This document shows positions 9,326 to 19,854 of a stretch of 64,000 nucleotides of DNA, piece after piece. Each line of letters begins with the position of its first letter. Within the stretch, counting starts at the first letter, position 1. A program made the position numbers and the translations under genes. The notes under the pieces were generated by a model that searched no databases, was not told the origin of the DNA, and was given only the letters and a program-made list of their open reading frames with translations. Source of the DNA: Thalassobium sp. R2A62 (GTDB taxonomy: Bacteria; Pseudomonadota; Alphaproteobacteria; Rhodobacterales; Rhodobacteraceae); assembly GCF_000161835.1 (NCBI RefSeq), contig NZ_GG697169.2:924418-988417 (forward strand), given 5' to 3'.

Positions 9326-10823
9326 GCCACAGTTTTCGACGTTCGAAACAGAATTCAACGCAGGTAAATCTCAGGTTGTCTACACGCGGCTCGCCGCCGA
9401 CCTAGACACGCCTGTTTCCTTGTTGATGAAACTGGCTGGCGATCAGCCCTACAGCTTTGTCCTTGAATCCGTAACAGGTGGTGAAGTCCGCGGTCGGTAT
9501 TCGATCATCGGCTTCAAGCCGGATTTGATCTGGAAGTGTGAAGGCGAAACATCGGCCATCAACACCCAAGCACGGATCGACCAAGACAGCTTTGCGCCCT
9601 GCGCCGGGGACCCGCTGACAGCCCTGCGCGAAATCATCGCAAGATCGAAAATTGATCTGCCAATTGATTTGCCAGCAGCGTCAGCCGGACTGTTCGGATA
9701 TCTGGGCTATGACATGATCCGGTTGATCGAGCATTTGCCCGATGTGAACCCCGATGTCTTGGGGTTACCTGACGCAGTGATGATCCGCCCATCCGTGATT
9801 GCGGTCCTCGACGGCGTAAAGGGTGAGGTCATCCTTGTTGCACCTGCATGGGCCGACAGCGGCCTTTCTGCCAAAGCGGCCTATGCCCAAGCGTCCGAGC
9901 GCGTCATGGACGCTGTTCGTGATCTGGAACGTGTCCCTGCAACGGCGACCCGCAATCTAGGGGAAGCAGCCGAGATCGCGCCACCCGTGTCGAACTTTAC
10001 CCATCAGGCCTATCTCGAGGCCGTGGAAAAGGCCAAGGACTACATCCGCGCTGGCGATATCTTTCAGGTGGTGCCAGCACAGCGCTGGACCCAAGATTTC
10101 AAAGAACCACCCTTTGCATTGTACCGCTCGTTGCGTCGGACGAACCCTTCACCGTTCATGTTCTATTTCAACTTTGACGGCTTCCAAGTTGTCGGTGCGA
10201 GCCCAGAGATTTTGGTGCGCGTCTTTGGAAACGAAGTCACCATTCGCCCGATTGCAGGCACCCGCCCTCGCGGGAAAACGCCTGACGAGGATCGCGCTTA
10301 CGAAGTGGATTTGCTGGCCGACAAGAAAGAGCTGGCTGAACATTTGATGCTGCTCGATCTTGGACGCAACGATACGGCCAAGGTGACCAAAGTCGGCACC
10401 ATGCGCCCGACCGAGAAATTCATCATCGAACGCTACAGCCATGTGATGCACATTGTATCAAACGTTGTGGGCGAGCTTGCCGACGATCAAGACGCACTAT
10501 CGGCGTTCTTTGCTGGCATGCCAGCGGGCACAGTGTCTGGCGCCCCTAAGGTACGCGCGATGGAAATCATCGACGAGCTTGAGCCCGAAAAGCGTGGCGT
10601 CTACGGCGGCGGCTGCGGTTATTTCAGCGCCAATGGCGACATGGATATGTGCATTGCGCTGCGCACGGCCGTGCTCAAGGATGAAAAGCTCTACATTCAG
10701 GCGGGTGGTGGTGTCGTATACGACAGCGATCCCGAAGCCGAATACCAAGAGACCGTTCATAAATCGAATGCGATCCGCGCTGCAGCTGCAGACGCTGCGC
10801 GCTTTTCAGGCGGCAATAGCTAA
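9315..10823 (+). CDS. trpE: Anthranilate synthase component I
   Basis: Chorismate-binding subunit that makes anthranilate from chorismate and ammonia in tryptophan synthesis. At 502 residues it is full length. The N-terminal LLMKL segment resembles the tryptophan feedback site. The chorismate-binding core shows IAGTRPRG, GRNDTAKV, GTVSGAPKVRAMEIIDELE and GGCGYFSANGDMDMCIALRT. ATG 9315 overlaps the ppiD-like stop. Its amidotransferase partner trpG lies 2 kb downstream, with an antisense gene between, so the trp cluster here is split as trpE / trpGDC. Confidence 0.97.
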   Translation: MAIEPQFSTFETEFNAGKSQVVYTRLAADLDTPVSLLMKLAGDQPYSFVLESVTGGEVRGRYSIIGFKPDLIWKCEGETSAINTQARIDQDSFAPCAGDPLTALREIIARSKIDLPIDLPAASAGLFGYLGYDMIRLIEHLPDVNPDVLGLPDAVMIRPSVIAVLDGVKGEVILVAPAWADSGLSAKAAYAQASERVMDAVRDLERVPATATRNLGEAAEIAPPVSNFTHQAYLEAVEKAKDYIRAGDIFQVVPAQRWTQDFKEPPFALYRSLRRTNPSPFMFYFNFDGFQVVGASPEILVRVFGNEVTIRPIAGTRPRGKTPDEDRAYEVDLLADKKELAEHLMLLDLGRNDTAKVTKVGTMRPTEKFIIERYSHVMHIVSNVVGELADDQDALSAFFAGMPAGTVSGAPKVRAMEIIDELEPEKRGVYGGGCGYFSANGDMDMCIALRTAVLKDEKLYIQAGGGVVYDSDPEAEYQETVHKSNAIRAAAADAARFSGGNS

Positions 10824-10840
10824 TACGTATTGAAAAGGTT

Positions 10841-10861
10841 CTGGGCCAATTCGCGGCCCAG
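10841..10861. terminator. Hairpin between convergent trpE and deacetylase-like gene
   Basis: CTGGGCC (10841-10847) pairs with GGCCCAG (10855-10861) around a 7-base loop. It fills the 38-base gap between the two convergent stop codons, a natural place for a bidirectional terminator, although the following T-tracts are weak. Confidence 0.55.
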
Positions 10862-12634
10862 TTACTGTACCACTGATCCGGTCAAAACAGCCGAAATCGG
10901 GGCCAGTTCGACCTGATCTGCGCGGTCACCCGCACCCCACAACAGCAGTGCGGAAATCGTATCTGCCCGCATGCGTCCCAGAACAACCACGTCGCCCTTT
11001 TGACGGGCCGTGAACGCAGCTTGGTCTAGGAAACGGCGGATCACCCGCGCGTCTTGGCCAGCAACATCAAGATCGCGAAATACCAATGCTGATGCGACAC
11101 CGGCCTCTTGGGCAACTCTTTGGACAGAGTTCAGCCCCTTCGCTTGGGTCAAGAGACCCTGCCCACGACTGGCAAGGATTTCAGTGACTTGCGAGACAAG
11201 CGCGCGATCTTCTTGGAAACCGTTCTCGCCTCCATCAAGCACCGCTACAGCCTCTGGGACTGCGGTGCGATATGCCTCGAATGCAACCTCGAGATCCGCA
11301 GCCTGCGCGCCTCGCGGCACGTTGGTCAGAACCATCACCTCTGCCCCGGCGTCACGGTAGCTTTGCATCAGCTCTGTCGCATTCTGTTGGGCCGCATTGA
11401 TCGCGACCGTTACAGGAAACGTGAACGAAGTTAGCGCAGTTGGCCCCAGTCCACCGGCACCGTCATCAATCAACACAACAGAAAGAAGCGGTTTATCATC
11501 GGGGTTGTCAAACGCGATGGCATAGTCGACCAGCGCATTGCGCGACACATCCGCGTCAGACGTATCTTCAGTCTCGGTATCGGTCAGGCGGTTTACTTTG
11601 ATTTCGGGGGCAAGTTTAGCGAGGTCGCCCGCAGGGGTGCCCGCCGGTTTGCTCGGCTCAACGAGGCTGGCAAACAGATCGTCGACATTTGTTTGCGGCT
11701 CGAGCGATGTTTCGTCAGACGGTGTGCCCTCAAGCTCTTGGTTGACCGCCTCGGCGACCTGAACGTTAGTTTCGTCTTGCTCGTTCGGATCGTCTTGCCC
11801 TTCGGTCTCTGCAACTGTGGGCTCATCCGAGGCAACCGCGGCTTCGCCTTCTGCTGCGACAACAGGTTCTTCAACCTCAGCCACTTCAGCGGTCTGTTCC
11901 GTTGCCAGTGCTTCAGCTGGTTGTTCCTCGGATGCTTCAGCCACAGCTTCCGTCGTGTCAGCGTCATCCGTGATCTCTGGCTCGACCATAGCTTCAGGCT
12001 CGGCCTCAGGCTCAACGAGCTCTGGCTCGACAACGTCCTCTACAGTCGTCTCTGGCGCTGTCTCAACGGTCTCTTCTTCTGTCGAAGTCTCAGTGTCACC
12101 TTCTGGCGTTTCAACAAAAACAAATTCTTCTTCAGCCGGCGCTGCAAAAGCCCCGCCCTCTTCGACAGCCGGAGCAACCGGTTGTGCAGGCTCGGTCGAA
12201 ATGGACAAATCTTCTTCTGGTGCAGGGCTAACCGGCGCGAGCGCCTGAGGGTTTGGCAAAACAGGCTCTACTGTATCAACTGATACCGCGGTTTCTGTTC
12301 CCGCTTCTGGCTCGGCCATCGAACCCTCGATCCCAGAGGTCTGAGGGATATCAGCAGGATTCGTATCTGCAATTGGTGCGGTTACCTCGGTTTGAGGCGC
12401 ACCTACAATTGGGGTATCAGTGCCTTGCGAGGCGGCTTCACCACTGGTTTCCGAAACAGTCGTCCCATTGGTGTTGATCGTGCCTGCATCAGCCGACGCA
12501 GGGACTTCGACATTTGGCACCTCTGGGGGGGTGTTTTCCGGCGGAAGCTCGCCCAACAAAGACGCCACACCCAAGACCGGAGCTGCGACAACCGCGCCCC
12601 AAACACTGCCTGCTAAAAATCCACGTGCCACCAA
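10862..12634 (-). CDS. Divergent polysaccharide deacetylase (YibQ-like) with long acidic linker
   Basis: 590-residue envelope protein. Residues about 5-28 are a single membrane segment or uncleaved signal (LAGSVWGAVVAAPVLGVASLL). Residues about 30-370 are a low-complexity, strongly acidic Glu/Pro/Ala/Thr/Val-rich stretch, almost certainly disordered. The C-terminal 220 residues resemble the divergent polysaccharide deacetylase domain (LLSVVLIDDGAGGLG...FPVTVAINAAQQNA...LDGGENGFQEDRA). Catalytic activity is unproven for this family. Start is TTG 12634 with GAAGGG upstream, or GTG one codon in. It sits antisense between trpE and trpG. Confidence 0.8.
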   Translation of the reverse strand: MVARGFLAGSVWGAVVAAPVLGVASLLGELPPENTPPEVPNVEVPASADAGTINTNGTTVSETSGEAASQGTDTPIVGAPQTEVTAPIADTNPADIPQTSGIEGSMAEPEAGTETAVSVDTVEPVLPNPQALAPVSPAPEEDLSISTEPAQPVAPAVEEGGAFAAPAEEEFVFVETPEGDTETSTEEETVETAPETTVEDVVEPELVEPEAEPEAMVEPEITDDADTTEAVAEASEEQPAEALATEQTAEVAEVEEPVVAAEGEAAVASDEPTVAETEGQDDPNEQDETNVQVAEAVNQELEGTPSDETSLEPQTNVDDLFASLVEPSKPAGTPAGDLAKLAPEIKVNRLTDTETEDTSDADVSRNALVDYAIAFDNPDDKPLLSVVLIDDGAGGLGPTALTSFTFPVTVAINAAQQNATELMQSYRDAGAEVMVLTNVPRGAQAADLEVAFEAYRTAVPEAVAVLDGGENGFQEDRALVSQVTEILASRGQGLLTQAKGLNSVQRVAQEAGVASALVFRDLDVAGQDARVIRRFLDQAAFTARQKGDVVVLGRMRADTISALLLWGAGDRADQVELAPISAVLTGSVVQ

Positions 12635-12786
12635 TGACGGCCCTTCTTGCTGCCTTTCACCTGTGATGCCCCTGTTTTTAGGGGGAAATCACACCGCCAC
12701 GGCCTTGACGACCTAAGCGTTCCCAAGCCATGTATAACTCTGCCGCACCGTCCTGCGGTAGTCCTGAATTTGTAATAGGTCCCGCA

Positions 12787-13368
12787 ATGCTGCTGCTCAT
12801 AGATAACTACGACAGTTTTACCTACAATTTGGTCCATTATTTGGGCGAATTAGGAACCGAGGTCATTGTCCGGCGTAATGACGCGCTGGATGTCCAAGAA
12901 GCGATGGGAATGGGCGCAGATGCGGTTCTGTTGTCACCAGGCCCTTGCGACCCTGCACAGGCAGGCATTTGTCTGGCTCTGACCGCCGCCGCAGCCGAGA
13001 CCAAAACACCCCTGATGGGCGTTTGTTTGGGCCATCAAACAATTGGTGAGGCATTTGGCGGCAAAGTCGTGCGGCACTCTGATATCGTTCATGGCAAAAT
13101 GGGCCAGATGAAACATACTGGCAAAGGTCTGTTCGCAGGATTGCCCAGCCCGTTCGAGGCAACGCGCTATCACAGCCTCGTGGTCGATCGCGCCACCCTG
13201 CCCGACAGCTTGGAAATCACTGCTGAGTTGGACGATGGCACTATCATGGGACTGCAACACAAGACGCTGCCCATTCACGGCGTTCAGTTCCACCCCGAAA
13301 GCATCGCGTCCGAACACGGCCACGCTTTGCTCAAGAATTTTCTCGATGACGTAAAGGTCCCCGCATGA
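12787..13368 (+). CDS. trpG: Anthranilate synthase component II (glutamine amidotransferase)
   Basis: Supplies ammonia from glutamine to TrpE. The 193-residue class I amidotransferase shows the oxyanion and nucleophile motif [15 protein letters not shown] (Cys in CLGHQ) and the His-Glu pair in [13 protein letters not shown]. The start [11 protein letters not shown] is the family standard; an in-frame ATG at 12730 gives an unmatched extension. The stop overlaps the trpD start by 4 bases (ATGA), so trpG-trpD-trpC are one translationally coupled operon. In many bacteria the same subunit also serves PabB. Confidence 0.96.
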   Translation: MLLLIDNYDSFTYNLVHYLGELGTEVIVRRNDALDVQEAMGMGADAVLLSPGPCDPAQAGICLALTAAAAETKTPLMGVCLGHQTIGEAFGGKVVRHSDIVHGKMGQMKHTGKGLFAGLPSPFEATRYHSLVVDRATLPDSLEITAELDDGTIMGLQHKTLPIHGVQFHPESIASEHGHALLKNFLDDVKVPA

Positions 13369-14387
13369 GTGACATGATGAAACCGATTATCTTTGCCGCC
13401 TCTGAGGGACCGCTTAGTCGCGCACAAGCCGAACAGGCGTTCGAGGCTCTGTTTGAAGGTGAAGCGACACCTGCACAGATGGGCGGATTGTTGATGGCGA
13501 TGCGGGCTCGTGGTGAATCCGTGGCCGAATATGCGGCAGCCGCTGCTGTGATGCGCTCAAAATGTAATGCGGTGTCTGCACCAGCCGATGCAATTGATAT
13601 CGTGGGAACGGGCGGCGACGGCAAAGGGACCTTGAACATCTCGACTGCAACCGCGTTTGTCGTCGCAGGCGCGGGCGTACCCGTCGCCAAGCACGGCAAC
13701 AAGAACCTATCGTCCCTTTCGGGGGCCGCGGACGCATTGGGCCAGATGGGCGTCAATGTCATGGTCGAGGCCGCCGTTGTTGAAAGAGCCATTCGCGAGG
13801 CTGGCATCGGCTTTATGATGGCGCCGATGCATCACCCTACGATCCGCCATGTTATGCCTGTACGCCAAGAGCTGGGCTGCAAGACGATCTTTAATATCCT
13901 AGGGCCGCTCACAAACCCCGCTGGTGTCAAACGGCAGCTGACCGGCGCCTTTGCAATCGACCTGATTTTCCCGATGGCCGAAACGCTCAAGGATTTGGGA
14001 ACCGAAAAAGCGTGGCTGGTTCACGGGGGTGACGGCACTGACGAATTGGCCATTTCCGAGCCGAGCCAAGTTGCCGTTTTGGAGAATGGCAAAATCATTG
14101 GCCGCGAAGTCCACCCAGAGGATGCGGGCTTGCCCGTCCATCCGTTCCGCGACATTATGGGCGGACCCCCAGAGGACAACGCCAAGGCATTTCGCGCCCT
14201 ATTGGCTGGTGAGGCGTCCGCCTACCGCGATGCCGTACTGTTGAATTCGGCTGCTGCATTGGTTGTCGCCGACAAGGTCGACGATCTGAAATCAGGGGCT
14301 GCCCTCGCCGCCGAGAGCATCGACAGCGGTGCCGCCCTGCGCGCCATCGAAAAACTTGCCCAAATCACCCAAGAGGCCAGCGCATGA
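13365..14387 (+). CDS. trpD: Anthranilate phosphoribosyltransferase
   Basis: Transfers phosphoribose from PRPP to anthranilate, the second step of tryptophan synthesis. The 340-residue protein has the PRPP-binding [14 protein letters not shown], the KHGNKNLSS loop, and the [12 protein letters not shown] anthranilate-site helix. It overlaps trpG and trpC by ATGA at both ends, as usual in tight operons. Confidence 0.97.
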   Translation: MSDMMKPIIFAASEGPLSRAQAEQAFEALFEGEATPAQMGGLLMAMRARGESVAEYAAAAAVMRSKCNAVSAPADAIDIVGTGGDGKGTLNISTATAFVVAGAGVPVAKHGNKNLSSLSGAADALGQMGVNVMVEAAVVERAIREAGIGFMMAPMHHPTIRHVMPVRQELGCKTIFNILGPLTNPAGVKRQLTGAFAIDLIFPMAETLKDLGTEKAWLVHGGDGTDELAISEPSQVAVLENGKIIGREVHPEDAGLPVHPFRDIMGGPPEDNAKAFRALLAGEASAYRDAVLLNSAAALVVADKVDDLKSGAALAAESIDSGAALRAIEKLAQITQEASA

Positions 14388-15199
14388 GCACCGGAACCGT
14401 TCTAGACAAGATCAAAGCCTACAAGCTGGAAGAGGTCACCAACCGCAAATCCAAGGTCAGTCTGTCTGTTGTCGAAGACGCCGCACGCGCCGCACCACCC
14501 ACACGCGGGTTTGCCAAAAAGCTGCAGGATGCGAGCCGCGAAGGCTATGGCCTTATCGCAGAAGTCAAAAAGGCGTCGCCCTCCAAAGGCCTGATCCGGG
14601 CCGATTTTGAACCTGCATTTTTAGCCAAAGCATACGAAGACGGCGGTGCGACCTGCCTCTCAGTTTTGACAGATACCCCGTCCTTCCAAGGAGCCGATGA
14701 ATTCCTCGTAGCCGCCCGTGGGGCCGTGGATCTGCCGGCGCTGCGCAAAGATTTCATGTACGACACCTATCAGGTTGCCGAAGCGCGCGCGCTGAATGCA
14801 GATTGTATTCTGATCATCATGGCCTCGGTCAGTGATACACAGGCCCAAGAGCTTGAGGCATCCGCATTTGAATGGGGCATGGACGTGCTGATCGAAGTCC
14901 ACGACGAGGCTGAACTAGAACGCGCAACCGCGCTCAAGTCGCCTTTGATGGGAATTAACAATCGCAACCTCAAGACTTTTGAGACATCACTAGATACCAC
15001 ACGGCGGTTGGCCAAACTGGTGCCTGATGATCGCACAATCGTTGCCGAGAGCGGCCTCAACACACCTGCCGATCTCGCTGATTTGGCGATGTACGGTGCG
15101 CGTGTCTTTTTGATTGGCGAAAGCCTGATGCGTCAAGAAAATGTGGCAGCAGCCACACGCGAAATTCTAGCTAACCCTCTGACATCTGGGGGTATGTGA
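14384..15199 (+). CDS. trpC: Indole-3-glycerol phosphate synthase
   Basis: Ring-closing decarboxylase converting carboxyphenylaminodeoxyribulose phosphate to indole-3-glycerol phosphate. The 271-residue TIM barrel shows [12 protein letters not shown] (catalytic Lys), [18 protein letters not shown] and VAESGL. No fused TrpF domain is present. trpF/trpB/trpA are not in the window, matching the usual separate trpFBA locus of alphaproteobacteria. Confidence 0.97.
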   Translation: MSTGTVLDKIKAYKLEEVTNRKSKVSLSVVEDAARAAPPTRGFAKKLQDASREGYGLIAEVKKASPSKGLIRADFEPAFLAKAYEDGGATCLSVLTDTPSFQGADEFLVAARGAVDLPALRKDFMYDTYQVAEARALNADCILIIMASVSDTQAQELEASAFEWGMDVLIEVHDEAELERATALKSPLMGINNRNLKTFETSLDTTRRLAKLVPDDRTIVAESGLNTPADLADLAMYGARVFLIGESLMRQENVAAATREILANPLTSGGM

Positions 15200-15675
15200 T
15201 GTCAGGTCTCACACATTTTGACCCTTCGGGCCATGCTCACATGGTTGACGTGTCGGGAAAACTCAACACGGACCGGATCGCCACGGCCCAAGGCTGGGTC
15301 AAGATGACCAGTGAGACCCTAGAGATCATCACAGAAGGTCGCGCGGAAAAGGGCGACGTTCTGGGCATCGCCCGTCTTGCGGGGATCATGGGCGCGAAAC
15401 AAACCTCGACGCTCATACCGCTGTGCCATCCCCTACCGATCACCAAAGTCTCTGTTGAACTTGAGCCTGACACGACGCTTCCTGGTGTGCGTATCAGTGC
15501 GACTGTGAAAACCAGTGGCCAGACAGGTGTGGAAATGGAAGCCCTGACAGCGGTCAGCACCACCGCACTGACGTTGTTTGACATGGTCAAGGCTGTCGAA
15601 AAGACGATGGAAATCGGCGGTATTCACGTCACGCTCAAAGACGGTGGAAAATCGGGCCGCTTCGAGGCGCCATGA
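15199..15675 (+). CDS. moaC: Cyclic pyranopterin monophosphate synthase
   Basis: Forms cyclic pyranopterin monophosphate from the MoaA product in molybdenum-cofactor synthesis. The 158-residue protein has MVDVSGK near the N-terminus, the conserved [10 protein letters not shown] active-site segment, [19 protein letters not shown], and the C-terminal [12 protein letters not shown] 15199 overlaps the trpC stop as TGATG; a GTG at 15196 is the alternative. It is followed directly by moeA. Confidence 0.96.
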   Translation: MSGLTHFDPSGHAHMVDVSGKLNTDRIATAQGWVKMTSETLEIITEGRAEKGDVLGIARLAGIMGAKQTSTLIPLCHPLPITKVSVELEPDTTLPGVRISATVKTSGQTGVEMEALTAVSTTALTLFDMVKAVEKTMEIGGIHVTLKDGGKSGRFEAP

Positions 15676-16850
15676 TTTCGGTCGATGCTGCACTCGCGGC
15701 CCTTTTCGATCTGGTTTCACCGCTCGAGATTGAAGAGATCGCACTGATTGATGCAGCGGGCAGAACGCTTGCGCAGCCAGTAAAGGCACAACGCGATCAA
15801 CCACCCTTTGCTGCCTCTGCCATGGATGGATACGCTTTCCGCAACGATGATGCCGTGACAGGTGCGACGCTCGCTGTGATTGGTGAGGCCGCAGCTGGCC
15901 ACCGCTTTGACGGAACCGTTCAATCTGGCCAAGCCGCGCGCATCTTTACAGGCGCGCCATTGCCAGATGGTGCCGACCGCGTTGTTATCCAAGAAGACGT
16001 GATCCGCGATGGCGACATAATCGTCCTGTCTGACAACTTGGATGCAGGCCACCATGTCCGCCCTGCCGCCGGTGATTTCAAAACCGGTGATGTACTCACG
16101 GCCCCGCGCCGGCTGACTGCATCCGATATCGCCTTGCTGGCATCGATGAACATCCCACGGGTGCCAGTGACGCGCCGCCCGACTGTCGCAATCGTCGCAA
16201 CAGGAGACGAGCTGGTCCAACCGGGTGAAACCCCAAATGCAGACCAGATCATCGCCTCGAATAGCTACGGCTTGCACGCGTTGATGACCCAGATCGGCGC
16301 ACGGCCTAGGATGTTGCCGATCGCTCAAGATACCAACGCATCATTAGAAACCGTGCTTGGGCTCGCATCGGATGCCGATCTGATCGTGACCATCGGCGGT
16401 GCATCTGTTGGGGACCATGATCTTGTAGGTGACGTCGCCCAATCCATGGGTCTTGATCGGTCATTCTACAAAGTCGCGATGCGCCCCGGGAAACCCCTGA
16501 TGGCTGGCCGCATTGGATCATCCACATTGATCGGCCTACCGGGTAATCCCGTCTCGGCGATGGTTTGTGGCCACGTGTTCCTAACCCCAGTGATCCACCG
16601 GATGCTGGGGCACCCTGCACGTCCAGTGGCCCGCCAAAGCGCGCCGCTCACTCACGACATCCCCAAGAACGCAGATCGCGAACACTACATGCGCGGACAT
16701 CTAACAACTGCTGGCATCACAGTCTCGCCCCGCCAAGACAGTAGCCTGCTCACAATTCTAAGCGACGCAAATGTCTTGGTCATCCGGCCTCCAAACGACC
16801 CAGCCCAATCGGCTGGCGCATCCGTCGACTACATCCCCCTGCCCGCATAG
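15672..16850 (+). CDS. moeA: Molybdopterin molybdenumtransferase
   Basis: Inserts molybdate into adenylated molybdopterin. The 392-residue protein has the MoeA core: [11 protein letters not shown] near residue 50, [22 protein letters not shown], a [11 protein letters not shown] motif, and [11 protein letters not shown]. It overlaps moaC by ATGA. The moaC-moeA pair implies active molybdoenzymes in this organism, though none is in the window. Confidence 0.96.
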   Translation: MISVDAALAALFDLVSPLEIEEIALIDAAGRTLAQPVKAQRDQPPFAASAMDGYAFRNDDAVTGATLAVIGEAAAGHRFDGTVQSGQAARIFTGAPLPDGADRVVIQEDVIRDGDIIVLSDNLDAGHHVRPAAGDFKTGDVLTAPRRLTASDIALLASMNIPRVPVTRRPTVAIVATGDELVQPGETPNADQIIASNSYGLHALMTQIGARPRMLPIAQDTNASLETVLGLASDADLIVTIGGASVGDHDLVGDVAQSMGLDRSFYKVAMRPGKPLMAGRIGSSTLIGLPGNPVSAMVCGHVFLTPVIHRMLGHPARPVARQSAPLTHDIPKNADREHYMRGHLTTAGITVSPRQDSSLLTILSDANVLVIRPPNDPAQSAGASVDYIPLPA

Positions 16851-16862
16851 ACGCAGAAAGAG

Positions 16863-16891
16863 TTGACACAAAACAAGAACATCAATAGAAC
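16863..16891 (+). promoter_or_regulatory. lexA promoter with alphaproteobacterial SOS box
   Basis: GAAC-N7-GAAC at 16877-16891, which is GTTC-N7-GTTC on the other strand, the direct-repeat LexA box of alphaproteobacteria. TTGACA at 16863-16868 and TAGAAC at 16886-16891, 17 bases apart, make a plausible sigma-70 promoter whose -10 element lies inside the box. This means lexA is autorepressed. Confidence 0.85.
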
Positions 16892-16942
16892 AATTCGCAA
16901 ACGAATGACGAAAATGCGACCTAGTTTGGTGAGGATTGCCCG

Positions 16943-17641
16943 ATGTTGACGAAGAAACAGCTTGATCTGCTCGAGTTCATTCACAAGCGCGTTCAGCGTG
17001 ATGGCGTGCCACCGTCCTTTGACGAAATGAAGGAAGCGTTGGACCTACGATCTAAGTCTGGCATTCACCGTCTGATCACCGCCCTCGAAGAACGTGGTTT
17101 TATCCGTCGTTTGGCACACCGTGCGCGGGCGATTGAGATCGTAAAATTGCCTGACGCGATGGCGGACAACGGCCCACGTGGCTTTACCCCACAAGTGATC
17201 GAAGGCGACCGCCCCGACAGCACGCCACATGATGCGCGTCCGGTTGAAACAACTCATGCAATTGAACTGCCGGTCATGGGCAAGATTGCTGCGGGTGTAC
17301 CAATCGAGGCAATCAGCCATGCGGCCCACTCTGTCGCTGTGCCAGGTGGCATGGTTGCGGGCACTTGTGAACACTATGCGCTCGAAGTGAAAGGCGACTC
17401 GATGATTGATGCTGGCATCAATGATGGCGATGTTGTCGTGATCAAAGAGACGTCGACCGCCGACAACGGTGATATCGTTGTAGCACTGGTCGAAGATCAA
17501 GAAGCCACACTGAAACGGTTCCGCCGCAATGGTGCGTCCATCGCGCTAGAGGCCGCCAACCCAGCCTATGAGACCCGTGTTTTCAATGACGATCAGGTCA
17601 AAGTTCAGGGTCGGCTTGTTGGTTTGATCCGCACCTACTAA
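16943..17641 (+). CDS. lexA: SOS-response repressor and protease LexA
   Basis: Represses DNA-damage genes and self-cleaves when RecA is activated. The 232-residue protein has an N-terminal winged helix ([16 protein letters not shown]...[12 protein letters not shown]). The Ala-Gly cleavage site lies in GKIAAGVP. The Ser-Lys dyad is visible as [10 protein letters not shown] (Ser) and ATLKRF (Lys). The long linker is normal for alphaproteobacteria. An SOS box lies about 50 bases upstream. The stop overlaps the end of the comEC remnant on the other strand. Confidence 0.97.
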   Translation: MLTKKQLDLLEFIHKRVQRDGVPPSFDEMKEALDLRSKSGIHRLITALEERGFIRRLAHRARAIEIVKLPDAMADNGPRGFTPQVIEGDRPDSTPHDARPVETTHAIELPVMGKIAAGVPIEAISHAAHSVAVPGGMVAGTCEHYALEVKGDSMIDAGINDGDVVVIKETSTADNGDIVVALVEDQEATLKRFRRNGASIALEAANPAYETRVFNDDQVKVQGRLVGLIRTY

Positions 17642-19719
17642 CGCAGATCTGCGCGTGCCCAGAGTGGGTGGCGGGCTGGAATTTCCGGGCTGTGTCTGCT
17701 CCACGGCCTCTGGCCCGCTACCGCATTGGCGGTGATAATATCCCAACCAACCGCGCCGCGCGTCACCCCAAGCGATTTAGTTTCGCGCAAACGCTTGGGG
17801 TCATAGGTTTCACAGTTGAACACCCGTTCGGCCGCAGTGCTCAGAATGACGATGTCATCAGATCGGCACCCTAGGAAACTGCGCTGTGCTGCTTTTCCAG
17901 CCAGATGGATAACTCGTACTTCACCCATCTCGGCAATGCCTGTTTGCCTTGAACGCTCAGCCCTGCCCGCGCTGCTGCGACGCTTTGGTCCACCGGTTGG
18001 CCATCATTTTCAAACCACGCTCGTGCCGCGAACCCGTCCCCACGCGGCTTGTTCACATCGCGCACTTGCTCGGACCAAACACCTATTAGACCACCACTGT
18101 CGGCAACAAGAACATCGGGGCGCGTCGTGTTTGACCATATCCACAGGGCCGCGACCAATATTGCCAGCCCGCTCCACCTTGCCTGCCCTCACCACAAGAT
18201 GATCAGCAGCCCACCAAGCGCCAAGAGCGCTAACACGACGGGTGCAGGCGTCACCACGTGGCTGACGGCCCTGGGCTGAGACGCAGCAGACTGAGCAACA
18301 AACAAGATCCAAGTCAGCCTCTGCTCCATGATCCAAAACCCGATCCACGCCAGATCGAACGGCGCGAGGCAAACAGCAAGTACCGCAGCCGGCATCACGA
18401 CGGTTCCCATCATGGGCACTGCCAAAAGATTTGCGATCAATCCGTAGTGCGAGATTTGGTTGAAATGGACCGCCGCGAACGGTGCTGTTGCAAAACCAGC
18501 AACGGCTGATGAGACAACGACTACGACGATAGGCGACGACCACTTGGGCAGGATCCGAGGCATATCTCGCAACGCCGAGAACACCGCGACCAGCGCCGTC
18601 GTCGCAGCAAATGACATCTGAAATCCCGGTCCGGTCAATGCCTCGGGTCGCAGCACCAACACGATGAGCGCCGCGACCGCAACAGCCCGCAAGGTAAGCG
18701 CACGACGCCCCAGCAGGATCGCTCCGAACATCACTGCCACCATAATGAACGCGCGTTCGGTTGCGACGTTGCCACCAGAGAGGGCCAGATAGCAGACGCC
18801 AACCGCGAAACCGCCAACTGTCGCGATCTTCTTCGTCGGCCAGTACAATGCCGCATACGGCACCGCCGCGAGCGCGAGCGCGGATCAACGCAAAGATGAA
18901 ACCGGTCAATAGCCCATGTGTAATCCCGAGATAGCAAGCAGATGAGCAAGGTTTGAACGACGCAGGGCCGATAACGTCTGTTGTCCCATGCCCGAACGAT
19001 CACCAGTTGTGATCGCTGCAGCAAATGCCCCAACTTCGCCCCCTATTTGATCTTGGACAGTCAATGACAGCTGGCGACGGATTTTGTAGACCCACAGCCC
19101 CGCCCCGTCCGGCGCGTCGGGACCCGCCGCTAAAACTGGTGCGCGCGTATAGCCGACAGCCCCAAGACGTTCGAACCACGCCATTCGCCTAAAATCAAAA
19201 CGACCTGGTTCTGGCGGCCCTGCTGGTGGCGACAAATGCCCCGTGGTCATAACATGCAGACCCAGTTCAAGTGGGACAAAGACCTCAGGGTAATACAGAG
19301 AAATGCGAACCGTGTGTGGGGTGCGCGCGGGGGAGACACGCGCCAATCGAACTTGATCTAACGTGATCCTAGGTTTTTCGCTCTGCGATCTGTCAATTTC
19401 GATGATTCGACCCTCGATTGGGCCGTAGTAACGCCATCCCAAGACAGGCTCCGCTACGATCAAGCTGCGGGAGCCGGCGACGGCAACCCCCATAAGAACG
19501 GCAATGATCGCGATCGCCAAAGGCGTCCATTGCCATGGCAGCCACCGCACTGCACCCGCCAAGAGCACACCGGCCACTGCCAGCGCCAACAACGCTATGG
19601 CCGTAGGTTCAAACCCCAACGAAAAATACCAGCCGATCCCACATGCAAAAAAACACCGGAAGCCATCCAAACAGATGTCCGCGTTGTTCTGCCAGCGCTA
19701 GAAGCGGATTGATCACCAT
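17638..19719 (-). pseudogene. comEC: comEC/rec2 DNA-uptake channel, decayed
   Basis: ComEC forms the inner-membrane channel for single-stranded DNA entry in natural transformation. All parts are recognisable but not in one frame. N-terminus: MVINPLLALAEQRGHLFGWLPV from 19719. Then the ComEC domain containing RFDFRRMAWFERLGAVGYTR and LAHLLAISGLHMG, then the membrane-rich competence domain (PYAALYWPTKK...). Last is the beta-lactamase-like tail (RPDVLVADSGGLIGVW...YDPKRLRET). Lesions: +1 T in a 7-T run at 19647-19653; -1 near 18908, causing TGA; a compensating +1 or -2 near 18875; in-frame TGA at 18189-18191; and a 1-base shift near 17930. The position between lexA and gltX is the normal comEC place. 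Not functional unless several sequencing errors coincide. Confidence 0.85.
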
Positions 19720-19854
19720 ATCCTCTTGTTCTTTGCCCTCTTGTCCTTGGGCGCACGCCTGATGTAGCAGGTGGGCAACGGGCGCAGGCCCTGCTCGCGC
19801 CACCCCGCATCGCGTTAACTTTGGCTCGCGATGGTTAGCAAAAGGTTAAGATTC

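Noticed and set aside
17642-17653. CGCAGATCTGCG perfect palindrome after lexA
   Set aside because: No T-run, and it overlaps the end of the comEC remnant; could be chance in GC-rich DNA.
18010-18909. A 299-codon open frame in the comEC region
   Set aside because: It carries only a few residues of true ComEC frame (TGFIFALIR) before becoming a shadow of the real frame; part of the pseudogene, not a gene.
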